A stretch of DNA of 64,000 bases from Heterocephalus glaber (GCF_000247695.1 NW_004624801.1:6758406-6822405), one strand, 5' to 3'. Counted from the stretch's first letter, positions 21,240-31,979 are shown. Numbers and translations are program-made. The notes: generated by a model from the sequence alone, not told the origin.

Positions 21240-22110
21240 ATATGGAAGCAAAAGAAGGAATCAGAGTCATAAAGAAAGGATAGGATATTTGGAAATGAGA
21301 GGAAATTAGACCTGAAAAGAGTCAAATAGACCTAGAAGTGGAAAATACCTTCATTGAAATTATAAATTAAGTTCATGAGATAAATAACAGTTGAGAACAC
21401 TGAAGATTAGAGAACTAGAGGAAATCATTCAGAATGCAGTGCACAGATATAAAGAGATTAAAAAGAAAACATAAAAGCACAATGAAGAAATATGGAACAG
21501 GGCTGGGGATTTAGCTCAGTGGTTCCGGCTCCTTCCGCGCAAGCGCAAGGTTCCAAGTTCGATCCCTGGTACCAAGAAAAAAAAAAAAAAGAAATATGGA
21601 ACAGAATGAGTAGGTTGAATATGTATCATATAGACTTAGAAGAAGAGAATAGAGACAATCAGCAAGAAGCAGATTCAACACTCAAAATGACAACAGATTT
21701 CCTTAATTGAAGGAACGAGTCATCAGACTGACGTGTCACATTGTCTAAATGAGATAGATCAAAAATGAATACACATCTAGATACACTGTGAGAAACTAGA
21801 GACTATCAAAGACTCAGAGATCTTAAGAGCAACCAGAGAGATAAGGCTAAAAGAAAATGACAACTTGATTGACAGAATTCACAACAACACCAATAGCTGC
21901 CAGAGAACAAAGCTACATCTTCAAAGAACTGAGGCAATGTGTCTGCTAGCCCAGAATTACAATCCCAGCTAAACTATCATTCAGAGTGAGGGCTGGGAAA
22001 GGGACATTTCCAGAGGCTGAGGGCTTACTCTTTGTGGATCCTCTCTGGAAGAACAATCAAGAGCTCCCTTCATCTGGCATGGAAAGTAAATCCAGAAGGA
22101 TTTAAATGAC
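21240..22110 (+). repeat. Old L1M/HAL1-type LINE fragment, A-rich
   Basis: A long A-rich sense stretch carrying AATAGACCTAGAAGTGGAAA, GAGAGATAAGGCTAAAAGAA and a GCCAGAGAACAAAGCTACATCTTCAAAG segment, the order seen in old L1/HAL1 ORF1-ORF2 junction regions. No open frame survives. An ID at 21501-21590 interrupts it. Confidence 0.65.
21487..21604 (+). mobile_element. ID SINE with exact 14-bp duplication
   Basis: ID at 21501-21590: GGCTGGGGATTTAGCTCAGT, GGTTCCGGCTCCTTCCGCGC and AAGTTCGATCCCTGGTACC. GAAATATGGAACAG at 21487-21500 recurs exactly at 21591-21604. Intact A and B boxes and a pure tail mark it as recent. Confidence 0.96.
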
Positions 22111-22159
22111 CGTCAACCTAATTAGCATAATCTAACTAGTAATATTACTAATGATGGCG

Positions 22160-22345
22160 ATGAACCTTGGGAAGGTGAAGCAGGGGGATCACCATGAGTT
22201 CAAGGCCACCCTGGCCTACATATTGAGATCCTGTCTCAAAAAACCCAGAAAGAGCTAGGGATGTAGCTCAGTGGCACCACGTGTACCTCATAAGCACAAG
22301 ATCCTGAATTCGATCCCCGGTACCCCCCACCAAACAACCCAAGGG
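22160..22345 (+). mobile_element. Truncated B1 plus ID
   Basis: B1 end at 22175-22242 (GAAGCAGGGGGATCACC, GTTCAAGGCCACCCTGGCCTAC) followed by ID at 22250-22325 (AGCTAGGGATGTAGCTCAGT, CTGAATTCGATCCCCGGTACC). Either a dimer or two adjacent insertions. Confidence 0.8.
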
Positions 22346-22439
22346 AAAAAAAAAGAAATTAAAATGCTAGTCAGAGATAGCTGCAAGATGGGAGGAGGAA
22401 ATCAGAGAAAATGATGAGAAGTAAGATAATAGATATAAG

Positions 22440-22480
22440 TCCAAATATATCAGTCAAGTCCAAATATATGAATAATTAAA
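22440..22480. repeat. Short tandem duplication
   Basis: AAGTCCAAATATAT occurs at about 22437-22450 and again about 19 bp later, an imperfect two-copy tandem repeat. Confidence 0.6.
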
Positions 22481-22703
22481 ACAATAGTAAATTTATTAAT
22501 CATATCTATTCATTGACAGACTAATTAATTGCATAAATAAGATCCACCTATACAAAAACTTTAAGATACAACTAACCCAACAGCACAGAAAAGTTGAAAA
22601 TAAAGGTTGGCAAAGGATGTATACCAAAGAAAGCAATAGTAATATCAGCTAAAGGAGCTAGTGAGACAAAAAGCAAAAATTTATTCAGTAAGAAAGGAAA
22701 TTG

Positions 22704-22832
22704 GGGGTCGGTGTGTAGCGTAAGGGTAGAGCACTTGCTTAGCATGTGTTAGGCCCCAGGTTTGATCTCCAGCACCACACACATGCACACACACACACAC
22801 ACACACACACCACTACCATCATCATCATCATC
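22704..22832 (+). mobile_element. ID SINE with (CA)n and (ATC)n tail
   Basis: Older ID (GTGTGTAGCGTAAGGGTAGA, CTTGCTTAGCATGTGTTAGG, GGTTTGATCTCCAGCACC) followed by CA repeats to about 22811 and ATC repeats to 22832. Confidence 0.85.
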
Positions 22833-23305
22833 GAAGTAGAAATAGTTTTCCATGAAAACATAGTCATTCTGAGCCTCTGTGCATGTATTTGATCTCAACT
22901 GCAGAAAGCAAAACTGAAGGAGAAACCAATAACTAACAATCATAGCCAAGAATTTTGACACATCACGGTTAGAAAACTACAGCTTAACTTAGTACGAGCA
23001 TAGAAGATTTGAAACACACCAGGCACAGGCTTGACTGGGTACATGATAGGAACTAAGTATTCTTTCCAAATACACATCTGACACTTGAAACCTAATCAGC
23101 CATTAGGCTTGCTATATAGTCTGGATCTTCAAGGTCCCCCCAGAGGCCCAGTTTTTGCAGGCTTGGTCCCCAGGGTGGTGCTCTTGGGGTGATGCTGTGG
23201 TGCCATGAAGAAGGCGGGGCCTAGTGGGAAGTCTTTAGGGCATTGAGGGTGTGCACTGCAGGGGACTCGAAGCCCTGATCCTGTCCTGGCTCTGGCTCTG
23301 GCACT

Positions 23306-23306
23306 C

Positions 23307-23370
<64 letters not shown>
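23306..23370. repeat. (TTTC)n microsatellite
   Basis: About 16 uninterrupted CTTT units directly before an antisense B1-dID, i.e. at the A-tail end of the element read on the other strand. Confidence 0.97.
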
Positions 23371-23372
<2 letters not shown>

Positions 23373-23565
23373 TCTCTTGTACTAGGGCTTGAACCCAGGG
23401 TGTTTGCACTGAGCTACATCTCCAGCCCTTTATTTTGTATTTTTTATTTTGAGACAAGTTCTCACCAAGTTGCTAAGTTGCCCAGGTGGGCTGGAACCTG
23501 CCACCTCCTGCCTCAGCCTCCCAGAGTGCTGGGATTCCATGCGTGCACCACCGTGTCTGGCTAAG
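23371..23565 (-). mobile_element. B1-dID dimeric SINE
   Basis: Antisense order: ID half (CTTGTACTAGGGCTTGAACC, GAGCTACATCTCCAGCCC), linker TTATTTTGTATTTTTT, then B1 (GAGACAAGTTCTCACCAAGT, GCCTCAGCCTCCCAGAGTGC, ACCGTGTCTGGC). Confidence 0.9.
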
Positions 23566-23857
23566 AATTCATTTTTTGTGTCTACCTTATTTTTGGCACC
23601 TGGCACCCGAGGCCCAGTGCGGCCTGCCTGGGCCCTGGCTCCTCACCTTCACCTGCTTTGTGACACAGGGGAACAGGTTGAGGGAGGGGACCATGCCCTC
23701 CCAGTCCCCAGCCAGGGCCCTCAGTGTGGGTCATTCCTTCTCTCACCCACGCTCCTCACTTGGCCGTTTGTGGCCCAGATGTTTCTCTGTCAAGCCCTCT
23801 CCATGCAGAAAGTACCACATCATTTGGATGAGTGAAAATCTCCCCAAGGCTAATTGC

Positions 23858-23930
23858 TTTTGTGTGATGCTGGGATCAAACCTCACACATGCCAGGTGAG
23901 TGCTGCGCCACTGAGCTATACCCCAGCCCC
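23858..23930 (-). mobile_element. ID-type SINE
   Basis: GATGCTGGGATCAAACCTCA, GAGTGCTGCGCCACTGAGCT, ATACCCCAGCCCC: antisense older ID. Confidence 0.8.
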
Positions 23931-24520
23931 ATGGACTAAACTTGTAGAGATTTTAGGAAATTCCAGTGCCAGCCCAGCGGTTTCCTGCTGCACCAGAACC
24001 AGATGCTCACTCTAGCGGCCTGCAACACACAGTGGCCAGATCCACAGATGCCGGGCTACCTCAGGCCATCCCTGTGCATAGAGCTGGACTGGAGCCCGCA
24101 GAGGTTCTTCCCTGGCTCTGAGTCAGAGACAGCGCCCCCTGGGGCCCTGGCCAGGCTGGGCCCTGCTCTGCTGCCTGGACGTGTCATTCACAGGACTGCG
24201 TTACCCAGCGTGCACCTCTGGGGCCCCCGTTTTCAATAGCCAGAGGAGCTGGGAAACTGGACACCTGCTATGGCAGGAGCAGTGAGGACACTCGTGGTCC
24301 CCAGCGCAAAACGCAAATGCAGTGACAGTGTTGAAACATTTCCAAGAACTTCAAGTTGGGGACGGTGGAACTCTAGACAGAGCACAGGGCCCTCCCTTGA
24401 AGCTGTGTGGGGAAGAGGTGAGGGAGGGCAGGACACTGTGGAAGCCACATCCATCCAGGCAGAGGGAGAAGGGGCAGTGCATGAGGGGCTTGAGGGGCTT
24501 GGGGAGGGGATCTGTTATTC
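23931..24520. other. Unannotated DNA with one CTCF-like word
   Basis: Unique GC-rich DNA. AGCGCCCCCTGGGG at 24131-24144 resembles the strong half of a CTCF site but departs from the core at two positions. Confidence 0.4.
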
Positions 24521-24522
24521 CT

Positions 24523-24600
24523 GGGTCTATGGCTGTAGCTCAGTGGCGGAGCCCTGACCTAACATGTGAGGCCCTGGGTTTGCTCTCCAGCACAGCAAAA
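24523..24600 (+). mobile_element. ID-type SINE, diverged
   Basis: TATGGCTGTAGCTCAGTGGC, AACATGTGAGGCCCTGGGTT and CTCTCCAGCACAGCAAAA. The B box is mutated. Confidence 0.75.
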
Positions 24601-24824
24601 TCAGGGATTTCCTGGGGAGCTCTGCCCTCTCCTGCCTGAGCCTCCACCTCCCCCCTACCCTCCCTGCACATTTCACACGCACCAGCCCCATGGCCTCATG
24701 AGCCAATTCCTTCAAATAAATCTGTTACTATTTACCTCACGGGTCCTGCTGGCTCTGTTTCTCTGCAGCATTCTGAGGACACAGGCTTGAGTCTGGGAGG
24801 CAGGGCTGAGGGGCCCTTGAGGTG

Positions 24825-25195
24825 TCAGCTTCATGGGGCTGCCGTGATAAAGTACCACAGAAGAGAGGGCTTACTCAACCGAAAGTTACTTCTGACAGTT
24901 CTGGGTTTAAAGTCCGAGAGCCTTCAGTGGTCAGGGCTGATTCCTTGTGAGACCTCTTTCTGTGGGTTTCCAACAGTCATGTCCACCAGTGCCCTTACAC
25001 GGTTTCCCTCAGTGTACATCTGCATTCTCATTCCTTCTTATAAAGACACCAGTCATGTTGGAGTAGGGCCATCCTAGTGACCTTGTTTTAACTCAGTCCC
25101 TTCTGTAAGGACAGTCTCCAAAGACTGTCCCATCCTGAGGTACTGGGTGAAGACTTCAACACACAAATGAGGGGATGCTGATCAGCCCAGGGCAC
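24825..25195 (-). repeat. MaLR-type LTR, antisense
   Basis: TTCATGGGGCTGCCGTGATAA, AGTACCACAGAAGAGAGGGC, CTTATAAAGACACCAGTCAT, CTTGTTTTAACTCAGTCCCT and ATCCTGAGGTACTGGGTGAA follow the antisense order of MLT1-type LTRs. Confidence 0.75.
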
Positions 25196-25214
25196 CTGCT
25201 TACCACAGATGAGG

Positions 25215-25525
25215 TGTGTGAGTCATCTTGGGCTACCATAAGGAACACTATAGACACAGGTTCTCCCAGTGCTGGAGGCTGGAGTCTGAGCCGGGGAGAC
25301 TGACATGGCTAGGATGCAGATGGCCCACTTTCCGCTGTGTGCCCACATGGTGAGTATTCTGGTGTCTCTTCTTATCAGGGCACTAATCCATCACGAAGGA
25401 GCCATCCTTGTGACCTCATATAACCCTAGTCTCCCCTCCAAGACCCCATTTCTCCATACAATCACAGTGGGAGTTAGGGCTTCCATGTGTGCATTCGGGG
25501 AGACCCATAACTTGTATGTGAAATG
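25215..25525 (-). repeat. MLT1-type LTR, antisense, second copy
   Basis: CATCTTGGGCTACCATAAGG, CAGTGCTGGAGGCTGGAGTC, CTTATCAGGGCACTAATCCA, TGACCTCATATAACCCTAGT and a GGGGAGACCCATAAC end. It is a separate copy next to the previous one, in the same orientation. Confidence 0.78.
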
Positions 25526-25536
25526 AGCCATTGACA

Positions 25537-25722
25537 GCCAGGTGTGGTGGTGCATACCTGTCATCTCAGCTGCTCTGGAAGGCAAGGAAGGAGAATTATA
25601 AATTCAAGCCCAGCCTGGACAATTTAGCAAGACCATGTCTCAAAAAAGGGATGGGGATATAGTTCAGTGGTAGCACATCCTGGTTCAATCCCCAGTACCA
25701 CAATTGATCGATCGATCAGAAC
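25537..25722 (+). mobile_element. B1-dID dimeric SINE with GATC tail
   Basis: Clear dimer: GCCAGGTGTGGTGGTGCATA, GCCCAGCCTGGACAATTTAG, CATGTCTCAAAAAAGGG linker, then ID GATGGGGATATAGTTCAGTG and GGTTCAATCCCCAGTACC. The tail holds a 14-bp palindrome TGATCGATCGATCA at 25705-25718. Confidence 0.92.
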
Positions 25723-25857
25723 AGTTATTGCCACATGTCCACCAAACCCTTTCAGCATTGAGACTAACCAGGCTTGGGCCAAGGTCATCTAGGTGACGGC
25801 CGACCAATGAGCCAGGCTGGGCTGCCCTTGGCTCGCGCTGGAGTTGGTTGGTATAAC

Positions 25858-26264
25858 TGTTAATTATTATATGTTAGCTTGACTTGAGTAAGAACCACCT
25901 AGCAGATCAATTAAATATTGGGTGTGTCTGTGGATGTCTGTAAGCCCACAAACTGAGGGAGGAAGCCCCATCCCAGGTGTGGGTGGCATCAACCAATAGG
26001 CTTGCAGGCTGGAGAGGATGAAAAGGGAAAGAAGGAAGAGCTCCAGTGTTTGCCATTGCCTTTGGACACCAGTTTCCAGTTTCTTCAGTTTTCCTTCGCA
26101 GACTCTCCCACCTTCAAAAACAGACTTGCACAGCTGACTGGCAGCGAGCTTCCAGGCTTTGACCTGCAACTGCTGTATGGGGTCCTCCTGCTCTCCAGTG
26201 TGCAGAAGGCCATTTCAGATTTTTCCACCTCTGATCCAGTAAGCCTACCTAATAAATCCCTTTG

Positions 26265-26307
<43 letters not shown>

Positions 26308-26352
26308 TATTTTATATCGAGTCTGTTCCTCTAGAGAACCCTAACTAATACA
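25858..26352 (+). repeat. ERVL-type LTR, near full length
   Basis: Starts about TGTTAATTATTATATGTTAG and ends CCTCTAGAGAACCCTAACTAATACA. It includes GGGTGTGTCTGTGGATGTCT early on and an AATAAA signal at 26251-26256 before a (TAA)n expansion. I could not see a clean target duplication, so the ends are approximate. Confidence 0.7.
26266..26306 (+). repeat. (TAA)n microsatellite
   Basis: About 13 ATA/TAA units inside the LTR just after its poly(A) signal. Confidence 0.95.
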
Positions 26353-26584
26353 GTTGGGTAGACTGAGTGGAGGATCTGGCTGAGTCATCCAGAAGCCAGG
26401 AAGCCTGTTAGCACTTGAGCCTCCCATGGGCAAAGAGCAGATTCCAGAAAGACCCTGTTGGCTTGTATCAGTTGTTTATTTCAGTGGGTTCAGGTCATCA
26501 GTTTGCCAGTCTGGGGTCCCTTCTAGCAGATGAGTTATAGATGCACTGAGAAGCCCCATAGACTTTTCTGACCTTCGACATAAC

Positions 26585-26745
26585 ATACATTTTTTTTCTT
26601 TTACCTTTTGCTGTAGATTGAGCTACATCTGTAGCCCTTTTTGAATTTTTTATTTTGACACAGAATCTCAACCAAGTTCCCCAGACTGGTCTCAAATTTG
26701 TGATCCTCCAGTCCCAGCCTCCCAAAGTGCTGGGATTACACCCCA
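26585..26745 (-). mobile_element. B1-dID dimeric SINE, partial ID
   Basis: Antisense: short ID half (AGATTGAGCTACATCTGTAG), TTTTTTATTTTGACACAGAA linker, B1 half (ATCCTCCAGTCCCAGCCTCC, CAAAGTGCTGGGATTACA). Confidence 0.85.
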
Positions 26746-27224
26746 TGAAGTTATGCATACATTTCTTGCAGTTCCACCTCTACATCCTGCCCATGTTCCC
26801 CCTATGCAGCATTCTTGCCTACCCAGCACAGCATCCTAGGGTTCCTCCCCTGTATCTGTACTTGGCCTAGTTTGTGGTCTGTACCCCTTGATGGGGGTAC
26901 CTCCTAGAGCTCTGTTGGCAGGGGCACCGGGCCAGCTGCTCAGGTTCCGGTTAACCATGTGCTGCCCACAGCTGGACAGGGTCTGTAAGAGCCCATATGC
27001 CAGCTGGTGGGCCAGAGCTGGCTAAGTCACAGTGAGCTGCCCTGCCAGGCTGTCTTAGAAACCATTTTGCTGTTTTTCTTTGGCGCTGTCCTCTGGGCAC
27101 TAAGTAGTTAACCCGGTCCAAGCCAGTGCCTGCCTGGGGCTCCACATGTCCTGCTGTCTGTGTGCATCCTGCTCTGGCAGTCATGTTTCTGGAAATGTGT
27201 GCAGACCTTTGGAAAAAGAATAAG

Positions 27225-27520
27225 ACCAAACTTGGGTGCCAGCTATGCAAATTCTGTTGTTTTAATCTGCTGGATGGAGGCTCAAAGATAAAAAAAATCA
27301 AAGCACGCAGACCATGCGCATACACACGAATATTTAGGTAATGTATGTTCTGCCTTTAGTCACATGCCAGAAATATACATCTACTAATGTACTTATTTTA
27401 AGAGTACAAATGAATGCCAATCAAAACTGCAAGAAGCTGAAGTGTTTAAAATCATGTCACAATAAATGCTGATTAGAGTCTTTCTTTGGCAAATGAAAAT
27501 AAATATCAAATTAAGGGGAG
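27225..27520. promoter_or_regulatory. Candidate conserved noncoding block with octamer
   Basis: AT-rich, repeat-free sequence with a perfect octamer ATGCAAAT at 27245-27252 next to TTCTGTTGTTTT (SOX-like). Further on are AAAGATAAAAAAAATCAAAG (TCF/LEF-like tail), AATATTTA and CAATAAATGC. The dense SOX/POU/TCF-like words fit a developmental enhancer, as inference. Confidence 0.4.
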
Positions 27521-28054
27521 ACATACCCAGGGGCAAGAGAGACACTGGCTGAAACAGATATGAGACTTTTCTTGTCTTTGCTGGATCTCAGAATAGAAAC
27601 CCTTTCCCCAGGAGGTGGGCCCTTGTGGGTTGATGCAGCTGGGGCCTCTCAGCAACCCACAGAGCCCTGTACCTGCAAGTGGGTGGCTCCCAAGTCTACA
27701 ACTCCAGTGCCGACCTCCCCTCCAGAAGCCACAGCCTCACTTCTGATAGCCACCAAGACTTGGTCCCCTGCACTTGGTCCAGTGAGGTCCAGGGGGCAGA
27801 GGACTGGGCAAGGGCACTGGGGCTGAGCCAGGAAGGCTTAAGACTGAAGATGCCAGAAAGGGGCAGAGGGTTTGTTGAGCTACTTTATGTCCACATTCCA
27901 CACCTGGGAGCTGGTCAGAGAGACGGGGGGCTGGGATGCCAGGCAGAGCCCGACGTGGGGACTGTGCTGGAAGTGCTGAGCTGAGGGTGGTGCTGGGACT
28001 GCTGGCACAGCATCAGCAGCAAGACAGGGAACTCAGGCCCCTTCATCCCTGCAG

Positions 28055-28132
28055 TGGATTGAGCAGTGTCCCCCAAATTCTTGTCCACACTAAATCTTTG
28101 AATGTGACCTCATGAGGTGTAAATGCTGAAAT
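28055..28132 (+). repeat. MLT1-type LTR fragment
   Basis: GAGCAGTGTCCCCCAAATTC, TTGTCCACACTAAATCTTTGAATGTGACCTC: a short sense MLT1 LTR start, cut off by an ID. Confidence 0.65.
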
Positions 28133-28223
28133 TTTTTTTTTGGTACCGGAGATTGAACTTGGGTCCTTGTACTTGCACAGCAGGCAGCGAAACCACTGAG
28201 CTAACTCCCCGGCCCACTGAAAT
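28126..28223 (-). mobile_element. ID SINE beside mariner end
   Basis: Antisense ID at 28133-28216: GGTACCGGAGATTGAACTTG, TGCACAGCAGGCAGCGAAAC, CACTGAGCTAACTCCCCGGC. CTGAAAT at 28126-28132 recurs at 28217-28223. Confidence 0.92.
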
Positions 28224-28350
28224 ATTTTTTAAAAGTTTATTGTAGTAAAAAACACATTGCCATCAATTCTCCTTAAAATACTCCCTCTCACTTCGAGTAT
28301 ACTTATGGAGTATACTTATCCCATCATTCCTGGCACTTTCTGGAGCAGTT
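28224..28350 (-). mobile_element. Mariner element 3, 3' fragment
   Basis: TTATTGTAGTAAAAAACACATTGCC, ACTCCCTCTCACTTCGAGTA, TATCCCATCATTCCTGGCAC and TTTCTGGAGCAG align with mariner elements 1 and 4. The minus strand gives RKCQE-stop-WDKY and SERE(Y)F tail remnants. A 13-bp piece GTATACTTATGGA is partly duplicated inside. Confidence 0.8.
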
Positions 28351-28564
28351 CTCCCCTCCACCCAGCCTCCAGGAGGGGCCCGAACACCCAAGAGCTCCAG
28401 ATATGAGCGGCTCTGCCTGCCAGGGCGTTTTCAGCCTCCCAGGACAAAAATCTGTGGGATACTTGGGCTCCAGCCAGCTTGGAAGGGAGAGATTTGGGAA
28501 CAAGTAAACCTTGCATGAGGGCTGCCCATTTTCTGGGAATGGGTGCTTGGGTTTGGGGGAGTCT

Positions 28565-29090
28565 TAGTCTGTTCAAGCTGCTATAGTGAAATGCCCTGTC
28601 TGGGCATGGTGGCGAACACCTGTAATTTCAGTACTCTGGGAGGCTAAGGCAGGAAGATTGCAAGTTCAAAGCCAGCCTGAGGAACACAGCAAGAACCTGT
28701 CTCAAAAGAAAGTAAAAAAGGATGGATGTCTAGCTCAGTGGTAGACCACTTGCCTAGCATGTGCAGACCCTGGGTTCCATCCCCAGTACTGGGGGAAGGG
28801 AGACTTAAGCTGGGTGTCTAATAACTGAGATACAATTATTTCTCACAGTTCTAGAAGCCAGAAGTACAGGATCCAGGATGTCTCAGAATCAGTCTGGCCA
28901 GGGCCTGGCTCATGGATGCCCCTTCTCTCTGTATCTTCACACAGCCAGAGACTGGGCAACTCCCTGGAGCCTCTGTTAAGGGCTCTAATCCCACCCAGGA
29001 AGGTCCTGCCCTCTGGTCCCAATCACCGCTACTAGCATCACCTTGGGAGGTCAATTTTGCAGGTCACTCTGTGGGGACATGAACCTTTGG
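28565..29090 (-). repeat. MLT1-type LTR split by a SINE
   Basis: CTTAGTCTGTTCAAGCTGCTATAG before the SINE; ATTATTTCTCACAGTTCTAGAAGCC, GGGCTCTAATCCCACCC and GTGGGGACATGAACC after it. Antisense MLT1 order. Confidence 0.75.
28599..28800 (+). mobile_element. B1-dID dimeric SINE
   Basis: B1 half GGGCATGGTGGCGAACACCT, AAAGCCAGCCTGAGGAACAC, linker, then ID half GGATGGATGTCTAGCTCAGT, CTTGCCTAGCATGTGCAGAC, GGGTTCCATCCCCAGTACTG. Confidence 0.92.
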
Positions 29091-29815
29091 ACTGGCACAT
29101 TATTCTGATGGATATTGGCACCCTGCTCTCTGCCAGCAAAGATTCTACAGAGCAATTGCAGTGTTGAATGCCAAAGTGACCGTGGCTAATCTTCCCACTC
29201 GCTGTTAAGTGTTCCTACCATTAATGCCCAGCGGGCTGCTCCCAGCATCCTTTCTAGCACCGGAAGCACCGGAAGCCTGGGGACAGATCTGGGACACAGC
29301 TCTCTGGGTCACTCCAGCCCCTGGGCCCACTGCTCCATCCCATGGCTCCCCTTTGCCCCAGGCAGCCCAGACAGGCTTTGGAGGACATCTGGGAGGCCCA
29401 CGGGTGGCCCGAGTGACATCTGTCAGGATGGCTTGGTGGGAACATCCAGGTGGCCCCAGGAGCCTGGGGCTGACAAGGTAGATGCCTGGCTCTGAGGCCT
29501 GGGCCATCACTCAGTCTCCACAGTGCCTCTGCTTCTCAGGCATCAAGACAGGGGTGACACTTCCTGCCAGGTGGTGCAGATTGACTGTGTGTGACTGTCC
29601 CCTGACAGGGCTCCCGGGGCAGAAGCCATGACGATCTTATTCTTCAACAAGTCCTCGTTATTAAAGCCAGGGCCTGGGCTTCAGCAGGTGCTCGGTGGCA
29701 GTGGAATAAATGAATAACAATAAGCAAGGAAGTAATAAGTGAAAAAGTAATAAGAATGAAAGAATGGGGTCATATTAATAAATAATGATGCATGAATAAT
29801 AGATAGATATAATTT
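29091..29815. other. Unannotated DNA, no gene seen
   Basis: Contains AACAATAAGCAAGG and AATAAATAATG A-rich bits at 29700-29815. No gene signature. Frames at 29205-29510 on both strands are compositional. Confidence 0.5.
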
Positions 29816-30030
29816 AACAAACATTTAGGTACAGCTTCCTCTGAGCCAGGCACTGTTCTAAGAAAGTTACAATTATTAATTCAATAAATTTGCGTAACCA
29901 CCTTGTGAAGCTGGTGCCAACGTTATATCCTTTTTCCAGATGGAGAAACTTGAGGCATAGAGGCTCAGAGACTTGCTCCAGCTCCCACACAGCCAGTACA
30001 GGGCAGAGGCCAGGATGAGACCCACATCCC
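29816..30030 (-). repeat. MIR SINE
   Basis: AACAAACATTTAGGTACAGC, TGAGCCAGGCACTGTTCTAA, TTTTCCAGATGGAGAAACTT and CACAGCCAGTACAGGGCAGAG are a typical MIR in antisense order. Pan-mammalian, long inactive. Confidence 0.85.
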
Positions 30031-30474
30031 ACTACCTGTGAGCGCCAGCACTGTCCGAGCTTCCTCTCTTCGTGAAGCAGAGGAAGGGGGAGAAAAGGTA
30101 GACTGAGGCAGTGGGCAAGGGGGGTGGATCATCGCCCTGCTGATGGGAGCTCAGGAGTAAAGTCCAAACTGTGGACCCTCACGTCCTTGGTGCCTGGAGT
30201 CCTGGTGGCTCAGAGCGCATCAGAGGCTGAAGTCAAGTAACTGCGTCTTGCCAGTGGCTCTTTGGACAGAACAGTGCTATCCACGGAGCCCCACGTCCCC
30301 TCCAGGAGGGAGGCTGGCATCTGTGAGCCCCCAGGAATCTCCCCCAGGAAGTGGGCGTGGGACAGCAAGGGGAGGCTGCTGGCTGCCACCTTCCACAGCC
30401 TGCTCTAATGTAGACTGACTGGGGTTGAGCACTGTCTTACTAAGGAAAGAGACTGAATTAAAGACTGTTGGATT

Positions 30475-30549
30475 GTTTTCCTCTTCTCTTTTCTCTTCTC
30501 TCTCCTTTCCTTCCCTCCCCTCCTCCTCCCCTCCCCTCCTCCTTCCCCC
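30475..30549 (+). repeat. Pyrimidine-rich tract
   Basis: Nearly all C/T (TTTTCCTCTTCTC to CCCTCCTCCTTCCCCCC), forming the tail side of an antisense ID. Confidence 0.9.
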
Positions 30550-30635
30550 CACCGCCTGGATGGTGCTGAGGTTGGAACCCATGGCCTTGCACACGCCGGG
30601 TGAGCACTTACCCCTGAGCCACCCCAGCCTCTGTT
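30550..30635 (-). mobile_element. ID-type SINE
   Basis: GATGGTGCTGAGGTTGGAAC, CCTTGCACACGCCGGGTGAG, CCCCTGAGCCACCCCAGCC: antisense older ID. Confidence 0.78.
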
Positions 30636-31025
30636 GGAAGGTTTTTGAAAGAACACTGAAGTAGCACAGCTAACTAAACCGAATTTGCCGTGCTGCTTCT
30701 GGAATGCGTGGAAAGAGCCAGTTTGCAGTCGGCATGGCCTCCTGCATGAATGCAACACCCGGGGATGATGGGAAAGCCAGTTCTTACTCCACCCAGTACC
30801 CACACAACAGCTCAAACCCAAGAGCATGCCTGTCTTTCCCTGCAGATGGCCTTCCTTTCCCAGCAGCCGCCTCCCAGCCCTGCTTCTAACCTAGACCCTG
30901 TCTTGCTTCCCCTTCCCCCATCCCTCCATGTGGTGCGATTTCCCCCTCTCTGAGCTCCCACGGAATTTAACTTATAGGACATTTCTGCCTGAGACTTCTT
31001 GCTGCCATGTAAGAGTAAGACCTAC
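30636..31025. other. Unannotated DNA, no gene seen
   Basis: No repeat or exon recognised. Confidence 0.5.
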
Positions 31026-31190
31026 AGGTCCCCTTTATTGAGCACTTACTATGTACCAGGCCCAGCACTCCTTACTCCTTTTAATCCTCACACCAACTCT
31101 GTGCAGATCACTATTACTTCTATTTTACAGATAAAGACTCCAGTGATGAGAGAGATGAAGTAATTTGCTATGGACAGTTCCTAAAGAATG
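31026..31190 (-). repeat. MIR SINE
   Basis: CCTTTATTGAGCACTTACTA, TGTACCAGGCCCAGCACTCC, TTAATCCTCACACCAACTCT and TATTTTACAGATAAAGA: MIR. Confidence 0.88.
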
Positions 31191-31199
31191 ACCCAGCTG

Positions 31200-31975
31200 G
31201 CCTTCTCTTATTTACCTCAGCTTCCAAAGTGTGACATCCGGAGAGGGGACATTTGCTCAGGGTGGGGAAGAGTGGCCATTCACATCCTGTAGACGGTTTG
31301 TCATGGACAGGTCTTTGTTAATTTCATTTACTATTGAACCAACTCCATACTTTTATGGCATTTGCTGTACAGGTGTCAGATGGTGTGCCAGAACTGGATG
31401 AGTAAACTGAGGCACATGGGGAGGTCCCTACCTCCTCAGGGAAATGTTGTGGCTGCCAAAAAAAAATTACAAAGCACTCATAGAGGAGGAGTTCATGGAA
31501 GTGATCAGTACTCTATGAGGGTCCCATCAGTCCTCTATGAACTAGCTCTGGGGTATTGAGTAGGAGTCTCCTGGTAGCCAAGGAGAAAACAGTATTGCTG
31601 GGAGAGGGAATGACACTCAAACAGGTGCAGCAAGTTCAGAGAATGGAGTGAGTGGGTGGGGAGGCGGGGTTGTGGAAGGCGGGTTGACTTTCTCCAGCAT
31701 CACACCAGAGGGGGAGGAGGCGGAAGGGTGAAGGCGGCCCGTACTGAGGGACAGTTTGAATGAACCAACACTTCCTGAGCCCCACGGTGCAGGCAGCTTC
31801 CGTGGGTGAAGTGTCGCTGTCCTTCACAGGCAGCAGCTCGGGAGCCCCTCACCACATTCCTCCTGCCACCCCTGCTCAGTAAAGGTCACCAGCAACTCTT
31901 AATGGGCCATCTTGCCATTGGGGTGCTCCTAGTCTCTCTCCAACTCTCCCTCCGCCCCAGCAGTTCTTTAAAAAC
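31200..31975. other. Unannotated DNA, no gene seen
   Basis: No SINE, LTR or exon recognised. Confidence 0.5.
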
Positions 31976-31979
31976 ATTC

